Part shown: positions 23,455 through 32,166 of the stretch, in pieces
How the letters are laid out: each line of letters opens with the position of its first letter
Numbering within the stretch: the stretch's first letter is position 1
Assembly (NCBI GenBank): GCA_035508275.1
Contig: DATJNI010000008.1
Span: 1-57,136 of the forward strand
Length of the DNA stretch: 57,136 nt
Source: DATJNI01 sp035508275
GTDB lineage: Bacteria > Patescibacteriota > Saccharimonadia > Saccharimonadales > UBA4665
Direction of reading: 5' to 3'
Translations under genes and position numbers: made by a program
Notes under the pieces: generated by a model
Told to the model about the DNA's origin: nothing
The model's input: only the letters and a program-made list of their open reading frames with translations
Databases searched by the model: none

Positions 23455-25476
23455 ATGGCTTCAAACAATTCGAAAGAAAACAAAAACCCCAAGAAAAGCG
23501 CTATCAGCTCAAACTTGTCTACTTCTCGTGGACAGGCTGTTAGAGCACAAAGAAGGTCCCAGGCTGATGCGCAGAGAATTGCCAACCAGTACTTAACTGC
23601 TGAGAATAAGCAAGTTAAGCGGGCTAATTTTATAGACGACAGCCCAAGACTGAAAGTTATCGCCTTAGGCGGTATGGATGGTGGTGGGTCTAAAAACATG
23701 ATAGTCGTCGAATATAAGGAAGACGCAGTCGTTATAGATTGCGGCAATGAACTTGGTGTTGATCTACCTGGTATTAACTATGCTATATCCGACACTGCCT
23801 ACCTGGAACAGATAAGAGGCAAGTTAAGGGCGTATATCATAACCCACGGCCACCTAGATCATATAGGTGGACTGCCTCATATTGTGCCTAAGTTCCCAGC
23901 ACCAATCTATGGCAGTAAATTCAGCATAAGTAGGGTCGAAGAAATCTTTGAGAACTTTGGCTTGCCAATGCCTGAAGGTTTTGAACTAAAAACCGTCACT
24001 ATGAATGAAGACACACACGAAAGACTAAAAATTGGACAGTTCTTTGTTGAACTAGTTAGAGTAACGCACTCAATCCCAGGCAGTTCCTTAATAGTTTTGG
24101 ATACGCCAGTCGGACGCCTAATTAATACAGGTGACTTCAGATTAGACCCCAACCCATTGGACCATGAGAAGACTGACGTAGACAGGCTAAAAGAGCTTGG
24201 CAAAGAAGGTGTATTAGTACTACTTAGCGAAAGTACTACTACTGAAAGACTGGGCCGAACACCAAGTGAGTCGACCATTGAGGCGAGCTATATTGAGATC
24301 ATGAAGAATGCACCCGGGCGAATATTTATTGGGGTATTCTCAACCAACATGAACCGAATCCAGATGATAGTAAACGCTGCCGTTCACCATAACAAAAAGG
24401 TGGCAATGGATGGAAGAAGCATGGTCAGTACGCTGGAAATGGCCGTAAGACATGGTTTCATGAAGATACCAAAAGGTACTTTTGTGCCGATTGCTTCCTC
24501 TGGCAACCTTAAAGATACCGACCTTGTGGTTGTCTGTACCGGTTCGCAAGGCGAACCTAGTTCAGCGCTGCAAAGAATGAGTAACGGCGAACATAAACAC
24601 ATTAAATTGAAGGAGCAAGACACTGTTATTTTGTCTAGTACGCCTATACCTTACTCTGGTAATGACGGGGCAATTAGGACAATGGTTGACGATCTATTTA
24701 AAAAAGGTGTTCATGTCTTTAGACACGAAACACACGACCTAGACAATATTGGACCATTGCACGTTTCCGGTCACTCATCCCGTGATGAGTATGCTGAGAT
24801 GATCGACATGTTGAAACCAAAATTCTTCGTGCCAATATATGGAGACTACACAGCTAAGCACTACCATGTAGATCTCGCAATAGAACAAGGTATTCCAAGG
24901 GCCAACACTCTCAACGCCGAAAATGGCCAGGTCATTACATTTACCGAAGACAAAATGGAAGTTACTGGGGAAGTGCCACACGGTACTATCTTAGTCGACC
25001 AAACAGGGGCGATTGTCTCTAACGTTGTAGTCAAAGACCGAGTGCTACTAAGCGAAGAAGGTCTAGTAGCTGTGGTTCTAACAGTCGACAAAAAGAACGG
25101 CAACCTACTTACTAGCCCAGACATCATTAGCCGAGGCTTCATATATATGAGGGACAATGAGGAAATAATGAATGGCCTAAGAAACGAGCTAAAAAGAGCT
25201 GTAGCCCAGAGGTACAAACGGATTGATCTAGATCGATTCAAAGCAGAACTTAAAGACCATGTCACTCACTATCTATTTGAAAAGACTGGACGTAGCCCAA
25301 TTGTCATACCGGTCATAAACATTGTTAATGGTAACGGTGCACCAAAGAATGGCGGTGCCCCAAAGAAGGGCGTTAGCCAACCACAGATGAGTCCTGAGGA
25401 AATAGCTAAGCAACAGCAAGAGCGTTTCCAAGAAATGAGAGCCCGTTTACTTACACAAGACCCCAGAATAGACTGA
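23455..25476 (+). CDS. rnj: Ribonuclease J
   Basis: Metallo-beta-lactamase/beta-CASP ribonuclease with 5'-3' exo- and endonuclease activity, the main mRNA-decay nuclease in bacteria lacking RNase E. The zinc motif is THGHLDHIGG (about residue 125), with further ligands in VRVTHSIPGS and NTGDFRLD. The beta-CASP part includes GRIFIGVFSTN, CTGSQGEPSSAL and LHVSGHSSRDEY. An N-terminal basic extension of about 60 residues and a Gly/Asn/Gln-rich C-terminal tail give 673 residues, longer than the usual 555. AAAGGAGA precedes the ATG. Confidence 0.95.
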   Translation: MASNNSKENKNPKKSAISSNLSTSRGQAVRAQRRSQADAQRIANQYLTAENKQVKRANFIDDSPRLKVIALGGMDGGGSKNMIVVEYKEDAVVIDCGNELGVDLPGINYAISDTAYLEQIRGKLRAYIITHGHLDHIGGLPHIVPKFPAPIYGSKFSISRVEEIFENFGLPMPEGFELKTVTMNEDTHERLKIGQFFVELVRVTHSIPGSSLIVLDTPVGRLINTGDFRLDPNPLDHEKTDVDRLKELGKEGVLVLLSESTTTERLGRTPSESTIEASYIEIMKNAPGRIFIGVFSTNMNRIQMIVNAAVHHNKKVAMDGRSMVSTLEMAVRHGFMKIPKGTFVPIASSGNLKDTDLVVVCTGSQGEPSSALQRMSNGEHKHIKLKEQDTVILSSTPIPYSGNDGAIRTMVDDLFKKGVHVFRHETHDLDNIGPLHVSGHSSRDEYAEMIDMLKPKFFVPIYGDYTAKHYHVDLAIEQGIPRANTLNAENGQVITFTEDKMEVTGEVPHGTILVDQTGAIVSNVVVKDRVLLSEEGLVAVVLTVDKKNGNLLTSPDIISRGFIYMRDNEEIMNGLRNELKRAVAQRYKRIDLDRFKAELKDHVTHYLFEKTGRSPIVIPVINIVNGNGAPKNGGAPKKGVSQPQMSPEEIAKQQQERFQEMRARLLTQDPRID

Positions 25477-25487
25477 ACATAAGTGTT

Positions 25488-25516
25488 TTGACAGGCGTGG
25501 TAATTTGTGCTACAAT
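25488..25516 (+). promoter_or_regulatory. ftsK promoter
   Basis: TTGACA (25488-25493), exactly 17 nt, then TACAAT (25511-25516) preceded by TGC, an extended -10. The ftsK ATG is 50 nt further on, so this unit has a real leader, unlike many genes in the window. Confidence 0.75.
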
Positions 25517-25566
25517 AAATATCAATTAGCGTTTAAGACGGCTAGTACAGTAAAATATCTATAGCA

Positions 25567-27777
25567 ATGCCTAAGAAGAAAAAAACAGTAAAAAGAAGAA
25601 AAAGCCAAGCCGAGAAGATCGAACGTTCGCCGGTCTTGCCTCTAAGCATAGCAATACTAATGATGCTTCTTGCATTAATAGTTGTTATTGGTGCATTCGG
25701 TACTGGTGGACCTGTTCCAAAGGGCTTATTCCATGGGCTTTACTATCTATTTGGCTGGGCGGCTTATCTGGTAACCATCATCTTGGTCTTTCTGGCGGTA
25801 TATAAGTTCAAAGCTGAAGACTATAAACTCCAAGTGGAGAAAATTAGCGGTATGCTGGCGCTTTTACTATTTGCCAGCGGACTAATGTATACAGCTACAG
25901 TCACCAAGGATTTAAGCGGCAACTGGGTTAATGGTCACGGTGGACTAATAGGAAGGGGTATCGGTTCGCTAGCACTACTGGCATTCGACAAGATACCGGC
26001 AGCTATTGTCTTCTTTGTACTTACTCTGGTGGCGGTATTTATTGGTTTTGGTATATCCCCTAAGGTCCTACTTAACATCTCAAAACCGTTTAAGAAGAAG
26101 GAGGCCGAGGAAGGCTCAGAGCTGGCTGCCTTAAAAGCTAAAGCCGGCGAAGGTAACGGCTTCAAACTAACAGAAGGCGTACCAGTCATGCACCACGGTG
26201 AAGAACCAGCTCCACCGAAGCTAACAGCACTTAAAAATACTGCTCAAAAACTAAGCGGTAAAGAGAATCACGATGCGCTGACTACCGCTAGTGACCCAAA
26301 CTGGCAGTTCCCTAGTTTGTCGTTGCTTAACCAAAAACAGGATAAAGCTGATGCTGGTGACGTTAATAGTAACGCCAAGATTATCCAGGATACATTTAAT
26401 AACTTTAATATTGAAGTTGAAATGGAAGGGGCAAATGTTGGTCCTAGAGTTACGCAGTACACACTTAAGCCCCCAACAGGCGTAAAATTATCTAAAATAA
26501 CAGCTCTAGAAAATAACTTAGCACTAGATCTAGCAGCCCATTCAATTAGAATTGAAGCGCCGATTCCCGGTAAACGAGCAGTCGGTATTGAGGTACCTAA
26601 TCTTAAGTCAGCAACAGTTAGACTAAGCTCTATCTTCGAGTCTGGTCAGTGGCAGGAACTTAAAAGTCCACTAGGCTTGTCTATAGGTAAAGATATTTCT
26701 GGTAAACCGGTTGTTGCCGATTTAGATAAAATGCCTCATATGCTGATAGCCGGGCAAACGGGATCTGGTAAATCCGTCATGATAAACGGCGTACTGACTA
26801 GCTTGCTGTATAGGAACTCACCTTCAGATCTAAAGCTAATTCTGGTTGATCCAAAACAAGTAGAATTAAAGCCTTACGACGATATCCCACACCTTCTGGC
26901 TCCAGTTATTACCGAGCCAGAAAAATGTATTAGTGCTCTTAAGTGGGCAGTTGCTGAAATGGAAAGACGCTATAGAGCTCTGTCAGAAGTAGGCAAAAGA
27001 AATATTACTGAATATAACAACCTCAAAAAAGAGGAAGGAATGCCCTACATCGTCATTGTGATTGACGAGCTAGCTGATCTTATGATGATGGCGGCCAGGG
27101 ATGTTGAAGCTTTAGTTGTCAGGATTGCCCAAAAATCCAGAGCGGTTGGTATTCATTTAGTAGTAGCTACCCAAAGACCATCGGTTGATGTTATAACCGG
27201 TTTAATTAAGGCTAATATTCCAGCCAGATTTGCTTTTAAAACTACATCTCAGGTAGACAGCCGTACCATAATTGATCAGGGTGGAGCCGAAAAACTACTT
27301 GGGCAGGGAGATATGCTGATGACTTTGGCTGAGTCGCCTAAGCCAAGAAGAATACAAGGCGCCATGATAGAGGATAGCGAAACCACTAAAGTTATAGACT
27401 TCATTAAGATGCAGCGTCCACCACAGTATGACGACGAAGTCGTTTCTCAGCCTGTGCAGCTTAATGGTAGAGGTGGACTTGTTGCTGACTATGGCGCCAA
27501 TGATGCCGATGACGACATGTTTAAGGACGCTGTAAGGGTAGTCATAGATAATAGGAAGGCGAGTACTAGTCTTCTTCAAAGGCGTCTTAGAATAGGCTAC
27601 GGACGGGCTGCTAGGCTTATTGAAACCATGGAAGAACAGGGTATTGTCGGTGCTGCTTCTGGGTCAAGACCTAGAGAAGTACTAGTTAATTCACTTGATG
27701 ATGTCTTTGGTGGTAGTCAGGAAAATACTGAGATGGACTATGACGCTGCTGAAGCGACCGAAGAGGAAGCTGTTTAG
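25567..27777 (+). CDS. ftsK: DNA translocase FtsK/SpoIIIE
   Basis: Septal DNA pump that clears chromosome termini at division. 736 residues. A basic N-terminus leads into four transmembrane helices (about 25-170). A linker of about 110 residues follows, much shorter than in Escherichia coli, then the motor domain with Walker A GQTGSGKSVMIN (about 400), IVIDELADLMMMA (Walker B) and VVATQRPSVDVITG. The C-terminal winged-helix gamma domain (about 650-710, ASTSLLQRRLRIGYGRAARLIETMEEQGIVG) would read KOPS-type sequences. A Xer recombinase, its usual partner at dif, lies near 55 kb. Confidence 0.96.
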   Translation: MPKKKKTVKRRKSQAEKIERSPVLPLSIAILMMLLALIVVIGAFGTGGPVPKGLFHGLYYLFGWAAYLVTIILVFLAVYKFKAEDYKLQVEKISGMLALLLFASGLMYTATVTKDLSGNWVNGHGGLIGRGIGSLALLAFDKIPAAIVFFVLTLVAVFIGFGISPKVLLNISKPFKKKEAEEGSELAALKAKAGEGNGFKLTEGVPVMHHGEEPAPPKLTALKNTAQKLSGKENHDALTTASDPNWQFPSLSLLNQKQDKADAGDVNSNAKIIQDTFNNFNIEVEMEGANVGPRVTQYTLKPPTGVKLSKITALENNLALDLAAHSIRIEAPIPGKRAVGIEVPNLKSATVRLSSIFESGQWQELKSPLGLSIGKDISGKPVVADLDKMPHMLIAGQTGSGKSVMINGVLTSLLYRNSPSDLKLILVDPKQVELKPYDDIPHLLAPVITEPEKCISALKWAVAEMERRYRALSEVGKRNITEYNNLKKEEGMPYIVIVIDELADLMMMAARDVEALVVRIAQKSRAVGIHLVVATQRPSVDVITGLIKANIPARFAFKTTSQVDSRTIIDQGGAEKLLGQGDMLMTLAESPKPRRIQGAMIEDSETTKVIDFIKMQRPPQYDDEVVSQPVQLNGRGGLVADYGANDADDDMFKDAVRVVIDNRKASTSLLQRRLRIGYGRAARLIETMEEQGIVGAASGSRPREVLVNSLDDVFGGSQENTEMDYDAAEATEEEAV

Positions 27778-27781
27778 CTAG

Positions 27782-27810
27782 TTGACCAACAGGGGTGGGT
27801 AAGATATAAT
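27782..27810 (+). promoter_or_regulatory. Promoter of the rpsF operon
   Basis: TTGACC (27782-27787), 17 nt, TATAAT (27805-27810). Transcription would start near 27817, leaving a leader of about 65 nt before the TTG start of rpsF. The leader contains an AGAAGGAGA ribosome-binding site. Confidence 0.75.
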
Positions 27811-27882
27811 ACAAGCTAGTATTAACTTCTAGTTCATGACCCTAGTGTGCGTGGGCTATAACCAACTGAGAAGGAGAACAGT

Positions 27883-28260
27883 TTGAATCAGTACGAAATT
27901 GCGGTGATTTACCACCCAGACCTTGAAGTTGATCTTTCTAAAGCCGAAGAAAAGGTTAAGAAGATCATCGAGGAGAACAAGGGTAAGATCAAGAAAACAG
28001 ACAATTGGGGCAAGAGAAAACTAGCCTATAAAATTAAGAATAACGAGTATGGAGTCTATGTATTCTACGCAGTAGAATTACCCCCGGAGGGCGTTGCTAA
28101 GGTCGAAGGCACCCTGAATATTACCAATGAAGTTATTCGTTTTCTAATTACTAGACCGGATCTAAAAGCTATCGCTAAAGCCGAAGCCCAGAAAGCCGAA
28201 AAGGCTGAGCGAGCTAAAGACGATGAAGATAGTGAAGAAGATACCGAAGAGGAAAGTTAA
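27883..28260 (+). CDS. rpsF: 30S ribosomal protein S6
   Basis: Ribosomal protein that binds as a heterodimer with S18. The S6 pattern is complete: YEIAVIYHPDLEVDLS, WGKRKLAYKIKNNEYGVYVFY, and the closing strand with ITNEVIRFLITRPD. The last 30 residues are an acidic Glu/Asp/Lys tail. The start is TTG with AGAAGGAGA about 7 nt upstream. First gene of the S6-SSB-S18 group, with S18 encoded just beyond ssb. Confidence 0.95.
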   Translation: MNQYEIAVIYHPDLEVDLSKAEEKVKKIIEENKGKIKKTDNWGKRKLAYKIKNNEYGVYVFYAVELPPEGVAKVEGTLNITNEVIRFLITRPDLKAIAKAEAQKAEKAERAKDDEDSEEDTEEES

Positions 28261-28287
28261 ATAATTATTAAAAAATATAATTTTTAT

Positions 28288-28317
28288 TTGACTATACATT
28301 TGCGAAACGAGCATAAT
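28288..28317 (+). promoter_or_regulatory. Secondary promoter upstream of ssb
   Basis: TTGACT (28288-28293), 18 nt, CATAAT (28312-28317) in the AT-rich 108-base gap between rpsF and ssb. It would allow ssb and rpsR to be expressed apart from rpsF. The spacer is 1 nt longer than optimal. Confidence 0.5.
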
Positions 28318-28368
28318 TTTATTTACTAAATAACGAAAGAAGACATATGTCTTATAAGGAGAGATGAA

Positions 28369-28854
28369 ATGGCAAGAAGTTTAAACCAGGTAACACTAAT
28401 GGGTAACCTAACGAGGGACCCAGAGCTTAGGCAGACACCAAACGGACAGAGCGTAACCAGCTTTAGCTTGGCACTTAATAGAAGCTACAAAGATTCGAGT
28501 GGAGAATGGCAAGAGATCACTGACTATGTAGACATAGTTTGTTGGGGGCCGCTGGCAGAAAGAGTAAGTCAATATTTAAGCAAAGGACGAAGATGCTTGG
28601 TCCAAGGTAGATTGCAGTCCAGATCTTGGGAACAGGACGGCCAAAAAAGAAGTAAAGTTGAAGTGTTAGCTAACGACGTTACCTTTCTAGACGGTCGCAA
28701 CCAGGAGAATGAAGCAGGGGCTACTGAACCAGACTCAGCAGCAAAAGAGAAGAAAACTACTAAGCCTAAGGCAAGTAAAAAAGCTAAAGACGAGGACGTA
28801 GTTATTGAAGACATCGGCGACGAACCAATTAATTTAGACGATATACCGTTTTAA
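28369..28854 (+). CDS. ssb: Single-stranded DNA-binding protein
   Basis: 161 residues. The OB-fold domain (about 1-108) has the SSB signature LNQVTLMGNLTRDPELRQT, SFSLALNRSY, VDIVCWGPLAERVSQYL, KGRRCLVQGRLQSRSWEQDG and VEVLANDVTFLDG. An acidic and lysine-rich linker leads to the conserved protein-interaction tip, here EPINLDDIPF, matching the usual DDDIPF end that recruits repair and replication proteins. AAGGAGAG ribosome-binding site. Between rpsF and rpsR, the canonical order. Confidence 0.97.
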   Translation: MARSLNQVTLMGNLTRDPELRQTPNGQSVTSFSLALNRSYKDSSGEWQEITDYVDIVCWGPLAERVSQYLSKGRRCLVQGRLQSRSWEQDGQKRSKVEVLANDVTFLDGRNQENEAGATEPDSAAKEKKTTKPKASKKAKDEDVVIEDIGDEPINLDDIPF

Positions 28855-28873
28855 AGACCAAGGAGAATTCTAA

Positions 28874-29077
28874 ATGGCAAAGATTTTTAAGCACAAAAGC
28901 GAAGTAGCATTTTTCGACTATAAGGATTTCAAAACGTTGCAGCGTTACGTTAACGCGTATGGACAAATTGAGACTAGAAAGAAGACTGGTTTAAGCGAGT
29001 CACAGCAGCGTAGACTAAGTGTAGCAATAAAAAGAGCTAGACACATGGCGCTACTTCCATTTGTAGCTAGCAACTAA
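28874..29077 (+). CDS. rpsR: 30S ribosomal protein S18
   Basis: 67 residues, very basic. S18 features: a FFDYKDFKTLQRYVNAYGQI segment, then GLSESQQRRLSVAIKRARHMALLPFV, the rRNA- and S6-binding helix region. It lacks N-terminal cysteines. CCAAGGAGA lies about 9 nt before the ATG. Its stop is followed by the efp ATG after one base, giving translational coupling. Confidence 0.96.
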   Translation: MAKIFKHKSEVAFFDYKDFKTLQRYVNAYGQIETRKKTGLSESQQRRLSVAIKRARHMALLPFVASN

Positions 29078-29078
29078 T

Positions 29079-29645
29079 ATGTCTCTTAGTATTACCGATC
29101 TTAAGAAGGGCGTAATCTTTGAGCTAGACGGCACCCCATACAAGGTTGTTGATTACAAGCAAAAAGTAATGGGTCGTGGCGGTTCGATCGTAAATGTCCG
29201 GATCAAAAGCCTAGTTGATGGTCGGGTACTGGATAAAACCTTTAAAGGCAATGAGCAGTTTGATAATGCCGACATTACTAATATTACTGCTCAGTATCTA
29301 TACAGTGATTCATCAAAATACTTCTTTATGAACGAGACTACATTTGAACAGTTTGAAGTTAATAGTGAGATTGTATCGGATATGGCCGGATTTTTTAAGG
29401 AGGGCAGTAGTGTTCAACTCCAGCTTTTCAAAGGAGCCGTTATTAGCGTTGAAATGCCCAAGAACGTGGAGCTTAAAGTTGATTATGCCGAGGATGCAGT
29501 AAAAGGAGATACCTCAACTTCAGTTACTAAAAATGCCACACTAGAAACTGGTAAGGCTATTAAAGTACCAGCATTTATTAAAACGGGCGACATTATCTCA
29601 GTGGATACTGCAACGGGTGGTTACCGAGAGCGCGTTAAAGGCTAG
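29079..29645 (+). CDS. efp: Elongation factor P with an arginine-type loop
   Basis: EF-P rescues ribosomes stalled at polyproline stretches. Three beta-barrel domains fit the length of 188. The functional tip loop reads QKVMGRGGSIVNVRIKSL, putting Arg33 where most EF-Ps have the modifiable lysine. Arginine-type EF-Ps in other bacteria are rhamnosylated by EarP; no such gene is seen in this window. The start lies 1 base after the rpsR stop without a ribosome-binding site. The proline-rich DHH-like protein near 18.5 kb is an obvious potential client. Confidence 0.93.
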   Translation: MSLSITDLKKGVIFELDGTPYKVVDYKQKVMGRGGSIVNVRIKSLVDGRVLDKTFKGNEQFDNADITNITAQYLYSDSSKYFFMNETTFEQFEVNSEIVSDMAGFFKEGSSVQLQLFKGAVISVEMPKNVELKVDYAEDAVKGDTSTSVTKNATLETGKAIKVPAFIKTGDIISVDTATGGYRERVKG

Positions 29646-29646
29646 T

Positions 29647-30111
29647 ATGAAAGACGGGGATAGAATAATCCTTGTTCTAGTCGAGGGACACGAGACTACA
29701 CTAAAGAAATGGCCGCTTCATATTACAATCATTCCTTGGTTTGCCAGCGAACTGTCCGCAAACGATCTAAAACAAATTTTAAGTTCTAAACTTAAAGGCA
29801 CTAAACCTTTCCAGGTCGAAGTTGGCAAAGAAGCGATGTTTGGCGAAAAGCATGACATACCGGTGAATGTTATTAAGCTACCAAATCCTCTAGAAGATAT
29901 AGACAAAAAACTAAGATCGCTCATTGAGTCTAAGTCTAGCGGCATTGCCTATTCCAACCTGCGAAAGCGATATGGATTTAACCCCCATATTACTTTTCAG
30001 GGTGAAAGAAGGAAATATCCGGGAGACAAGATACGTATAAACAAAATACAGGTTGTTAGGATAGATAATGGGTTAAAGCGCGTTGAATCTGAGGTAGAAC
30101 TAAATGGCTAG
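29647..30111 (+). CDS. 2H phosphoesterase / LigT-like protein
   Basis: 154 residues with the two H-x-T motifs that define the 2H phosphoesterase superfamily: PLHITIIPW near residue 27 and NPHITFQG near residue 115. Relatives are RNA 2',3'-cyclic phosphodiesterases, so an RNA-end processing role is plausible. The start ATG at 29647 follows the efp stop by 1 base. A start further upstream would overlap efp by 29 bases and is less likely. The 3' end overlaps tlyA by 8 bases, so efp, this gene and tlyA form one coupled unit tied to translation. Confidence 0.8.
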   Translation: MKDGDRIILVLVEGHETTLKKWPLHITIIPWFASELSANDLKQILSSKLKGTKPFQVEVGKEAMFGEKHDIPVNVIKLPNPLEDIDKKLRSLIESKSSGIAYSNLRKRYGFNPHITFQGERRKYPGDKIRINKIQVVRIDNGLKRVESEVELNG

Positions 30112-30841
30112 AATCCGAATTGATCAGGCTTTAGTAATGCACGGAATGGTAAAATCGCGTTCCCAGGCAGATAGTTACATTAAACTAGGCATGGTGGAGC
30201 TCTCGGATAAGGTCATTAAAAAATCTGGTCAATTTATTGACGAAAGTCAGATAGAGAATCTTAAAATAACGACAGAAAAACAATACGTTAGTAGAGCAGC
30301 ACTTAAGCTAGAATCAGTCATAGACAAATTTAACCTCAACTTTAAAGGCAAGACAGTTCTAGATGTCGGCAGCAGTACAGGTGGATTTACCCAACTTGCT
30401 CTTTTGAACGGTGCTAAGAAGGTTATTGCCGTAGAAAAGGGGGTTGACCAGATGGAAAGTAGCCTAAGACATGATCCCAAAATCTCACTACATGAAAAGA
30501 CAGATATTGTTAACTTCAGCTACAGCGACCCCATAGACATAGTAGTAATTGACGTTTCATTTGTTTCCCTAAAGGATATTTTACCCAGTATATATGCGTT
30601 AGTGGATGGAAAGACTGAGGTTGTGGCGATGGTAAAACCGCAATTTGAAGCCACTTCTAGTGGCCTAAAACACAAGGGTGTAATTAAAAATGAGAAAATG
30701 CGCCGAGACATATTTAAGGAATTTGAGGCTTGGGTAAGCAAAAAGTTTTTTATTCTTAATAAAGCTGATTCTGCAGTTAGTGGAGCCAAGGGGAATACCG
30801 AAAGGTTCTATCTTCTTAGAAAAGTTGACTTAACGGTGTAA
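30104..30841 (+). CDS. tlyA: TlyA family rRNA (cytidine-2'-O)-methyltransferase
   Basis: 245 residues: an N-terminal S4 RNA-binding domain (about 3-62, RIDQALVMHGMVKSRSQAD), a YVSRAALKLE linker, and an FtsJ-like Rossmann methyltransferase with the SAM motif VLDVGSSTGGFTQLALLNGA (about 85) and the acidic IDIVVIDVSFVSL. TlyA methylates 16S C1409 and 23S C1920 in mycobacteria and related bacteria; some homologues are called haemolysins. It overlaps the 2H gene by 8 bases, which supports a ribosome-maturation role. Confidence 0.92.
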   Translation: MARIRIDQALVMHGMVKSRSQADSYIKLGMVELSDKVIKKSGQFIDESQIENLKITTEKQYVSRAALKLESVIDKFNLNFKGKTVLDVGSSTGGFTQLALLNGAKKVIAVEKGVDQMESSLRHDPKISLHEKTDIVNFSYSDPIDIVVIDVSFVSLKDILPSIYALVDGKTEVVAMVKPQFEATSSGLKHKGVIKNEKMRRDIFKEFEAWVSKKFFILNKADSAVSGAKGNTERFYLLRKVDLTV

Positions 30842-30850
30842 AATGCAGTT

Positions 30851-31507
30851 ATGTATTTTGCATCTAGAATGCAGGCTGGGAGGATGCTGGCCTCAAGACT
30901 TCAGGATAAATACCGCTATGAGAACTGTGTAGTTTTAGCTGTTGATGACGGCGGTGTAGTTGTTGGGGCACAAATTGCTGTCCAACTACACTGCGCTATA
31001 ACACTGCTTAACACAAAGGAAATTAAGCTACCCATGGAACCACTAGCTATAGCAGGGGTGGCGACTGGTGGTGCTTTTACTTATAACAATAAATATTCTC
31101 AGGGTGAGCTTGATGATATGGTTTCCGAGAATAGGGTGTATATAGAGGAAGAACGTTTTAGAAGTGTTGGGGAGCTTAATAGGGTGGTTAGCTCAACGGG
31201 AACAGTTAGTAAGAATCTGCTTAGAGGGAATAATGTCATCGTTGTTTCTGAAGGACTAAAATCGCCGTTTATAATTGATCTTGTTTATGAGTTTCTAAAA
31301 CCAATTAATATAGAAAAGCTTGTATTTGCGCTGCCTATAGCTAATGTTCAAGTTGTCGATACCATGCATATTCTAGGAGATGAGATATATTGTCTCGATG
31401 TGTTTGAAGACTTTCTTGATGTTGATCATTACTACGACAAAAACGACGTTCCATCTCACGAAAAAGTAATAAAAATTATTGAACAAGTTATCCTAAATTG
31501 GCGCTAG
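30851..31507 (+). CDS. Phosphoribosyltransferase-like protein with a degenerate PRPP loop
   Basis: 218 residues resembling the COG1926 phosphoribosyltransferase family: YFASRMQAGRMLASRL at the start, CVVLAVDDGGVVVGAQIA where members have a PRGG turn, and PLAIAGVATGGAF. The PRPP-binding loop, normally two acidic residues followed by TGAT, reads VIVVSEGLKSPF, so catalysis is doubtful. The fold may have been kept for nucleotide sensing. TAAAAT ends 6 nt before the ATG, so it probably has its own leaderless start although it lies 9 bases after tlyA. It overlaps the convergent regulator by 4 bases. Confidence 0.65.
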   Translation: MYFASRMQAGRMLASRLQDKYRYENCVVLAVDDGGVVVGAQIAVQLHCAITLLNTKEIKLPMEPLAIAGVATGGAFTYNNKYSQGELDDMVSENRVYIEEERFRSVGELNRVVSSTGTVSKNLLRGNNVIVVSEGLKSPFIIDLVYEFLKPINIEKLVFALPIANVQVVDTMHILGDEIYCLDVFEDFLDVDHYYDKNDVPSHEKVIKIIEQVILNWR

Positions 31508-32160
31508 ACTAGGTATTTTTTTAGAGCTGACAAGTCTTTTAAGTGTATGAAAGAATTCTTGTTTTCAATCAGACCTTTCTTTTCTAGTGCCGACAGCTCG
31601 CGGCTAGTTGTTTCTCTTGTGGCATTGACTGAACTAGCTATATCCTGATGCCTAAGAGTAACTTCTAGTACGATGCTTCCATCGTTCTCTGGCTTGCCAA
31701 ATCTTTCACTCATATTGATCAAAAAAGAGATTATTCTCTCTCTAACACTTCTGTACTCCAAAGTCAGTATCCTGTCACCATGTAGACGATACATTTCCAT
31801 AGTCATATCCAACAGCGGCATGATGGCATCCAAGTTGTTCTTTATAAATTTGGTGAAATCTTCTTGCTCGACCTTATATGTAACGGTAGGGGCGAGAGCC
31901 TGATAAATAATTTGGTGATCCTCTAGAGTTACTGCCCAAATAAGAGGAAAGATCTCATCCTGCTTTCTAATTATCAGCAAGTTTTCTTCGCCGTATTTGG
32001 TGATATCGTAAGCCTTAACTAGGCCTTCATAAATATAATAAACTCCGTGAGGGGATTCCCCAGGACGGATAATATAGTCGTTCTTTTTATAGCTTTGTTT
32101 TACACCATTCACTCTGAAAAAGTCCACCAGTTCGGCAGTCTGTTTCAGAGTAGCCAACAT
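31504..32160 (-). CDS. Crp/Fnr family transcriptional regulator
   Basis: 218 residues: an N-terminal cyclic-nucleotide-binding-type beta barrel (about 15-120, RPGESPHGVYYIYEGLVKAY), a dimerisation helix, and a C-terminal winged helix (about 150-215) with the recognition segment LRHQDIASSVNATRETTSRELSALEKKGLI. It has no cysteine cluster as in Fnr, so the ligand is unknown. On the minus strand a consensus promoter abuts the ATG, with a palindrome just upstream of its -35 that is a natural autoregulatory site. Confidence 0.88.
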   Translation of the reverse strand: MLATLKQTAELVDFFRVNGVKQSYKKNDYIIRPGESPHGVYYIYEGLVKAYDITKYGEENLLIIRKQDEIFPLIWAVTLEDHQIIYQALAPTVTYKVEQEDFTKFIKNNLDAIMPLLDMTMEMYRLHGDRILTLEYRSVRERIISFLINMSERFGKPENDGSIVLEVTLRHQDIASSVNATRETTSRELSALEKKGLIENKNSFIHLKDLSALKKYLV

Positions 32161-32166
32161 ATGTTA

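Noticed and set aside
27811..27882. S6:S18-binding RNA motif in the rpsF leader
   Set aside because: The leader is long enough, but I could not find a convincing paired structure with the known bulge. Only short stems such as CTAG/CTAG are present.
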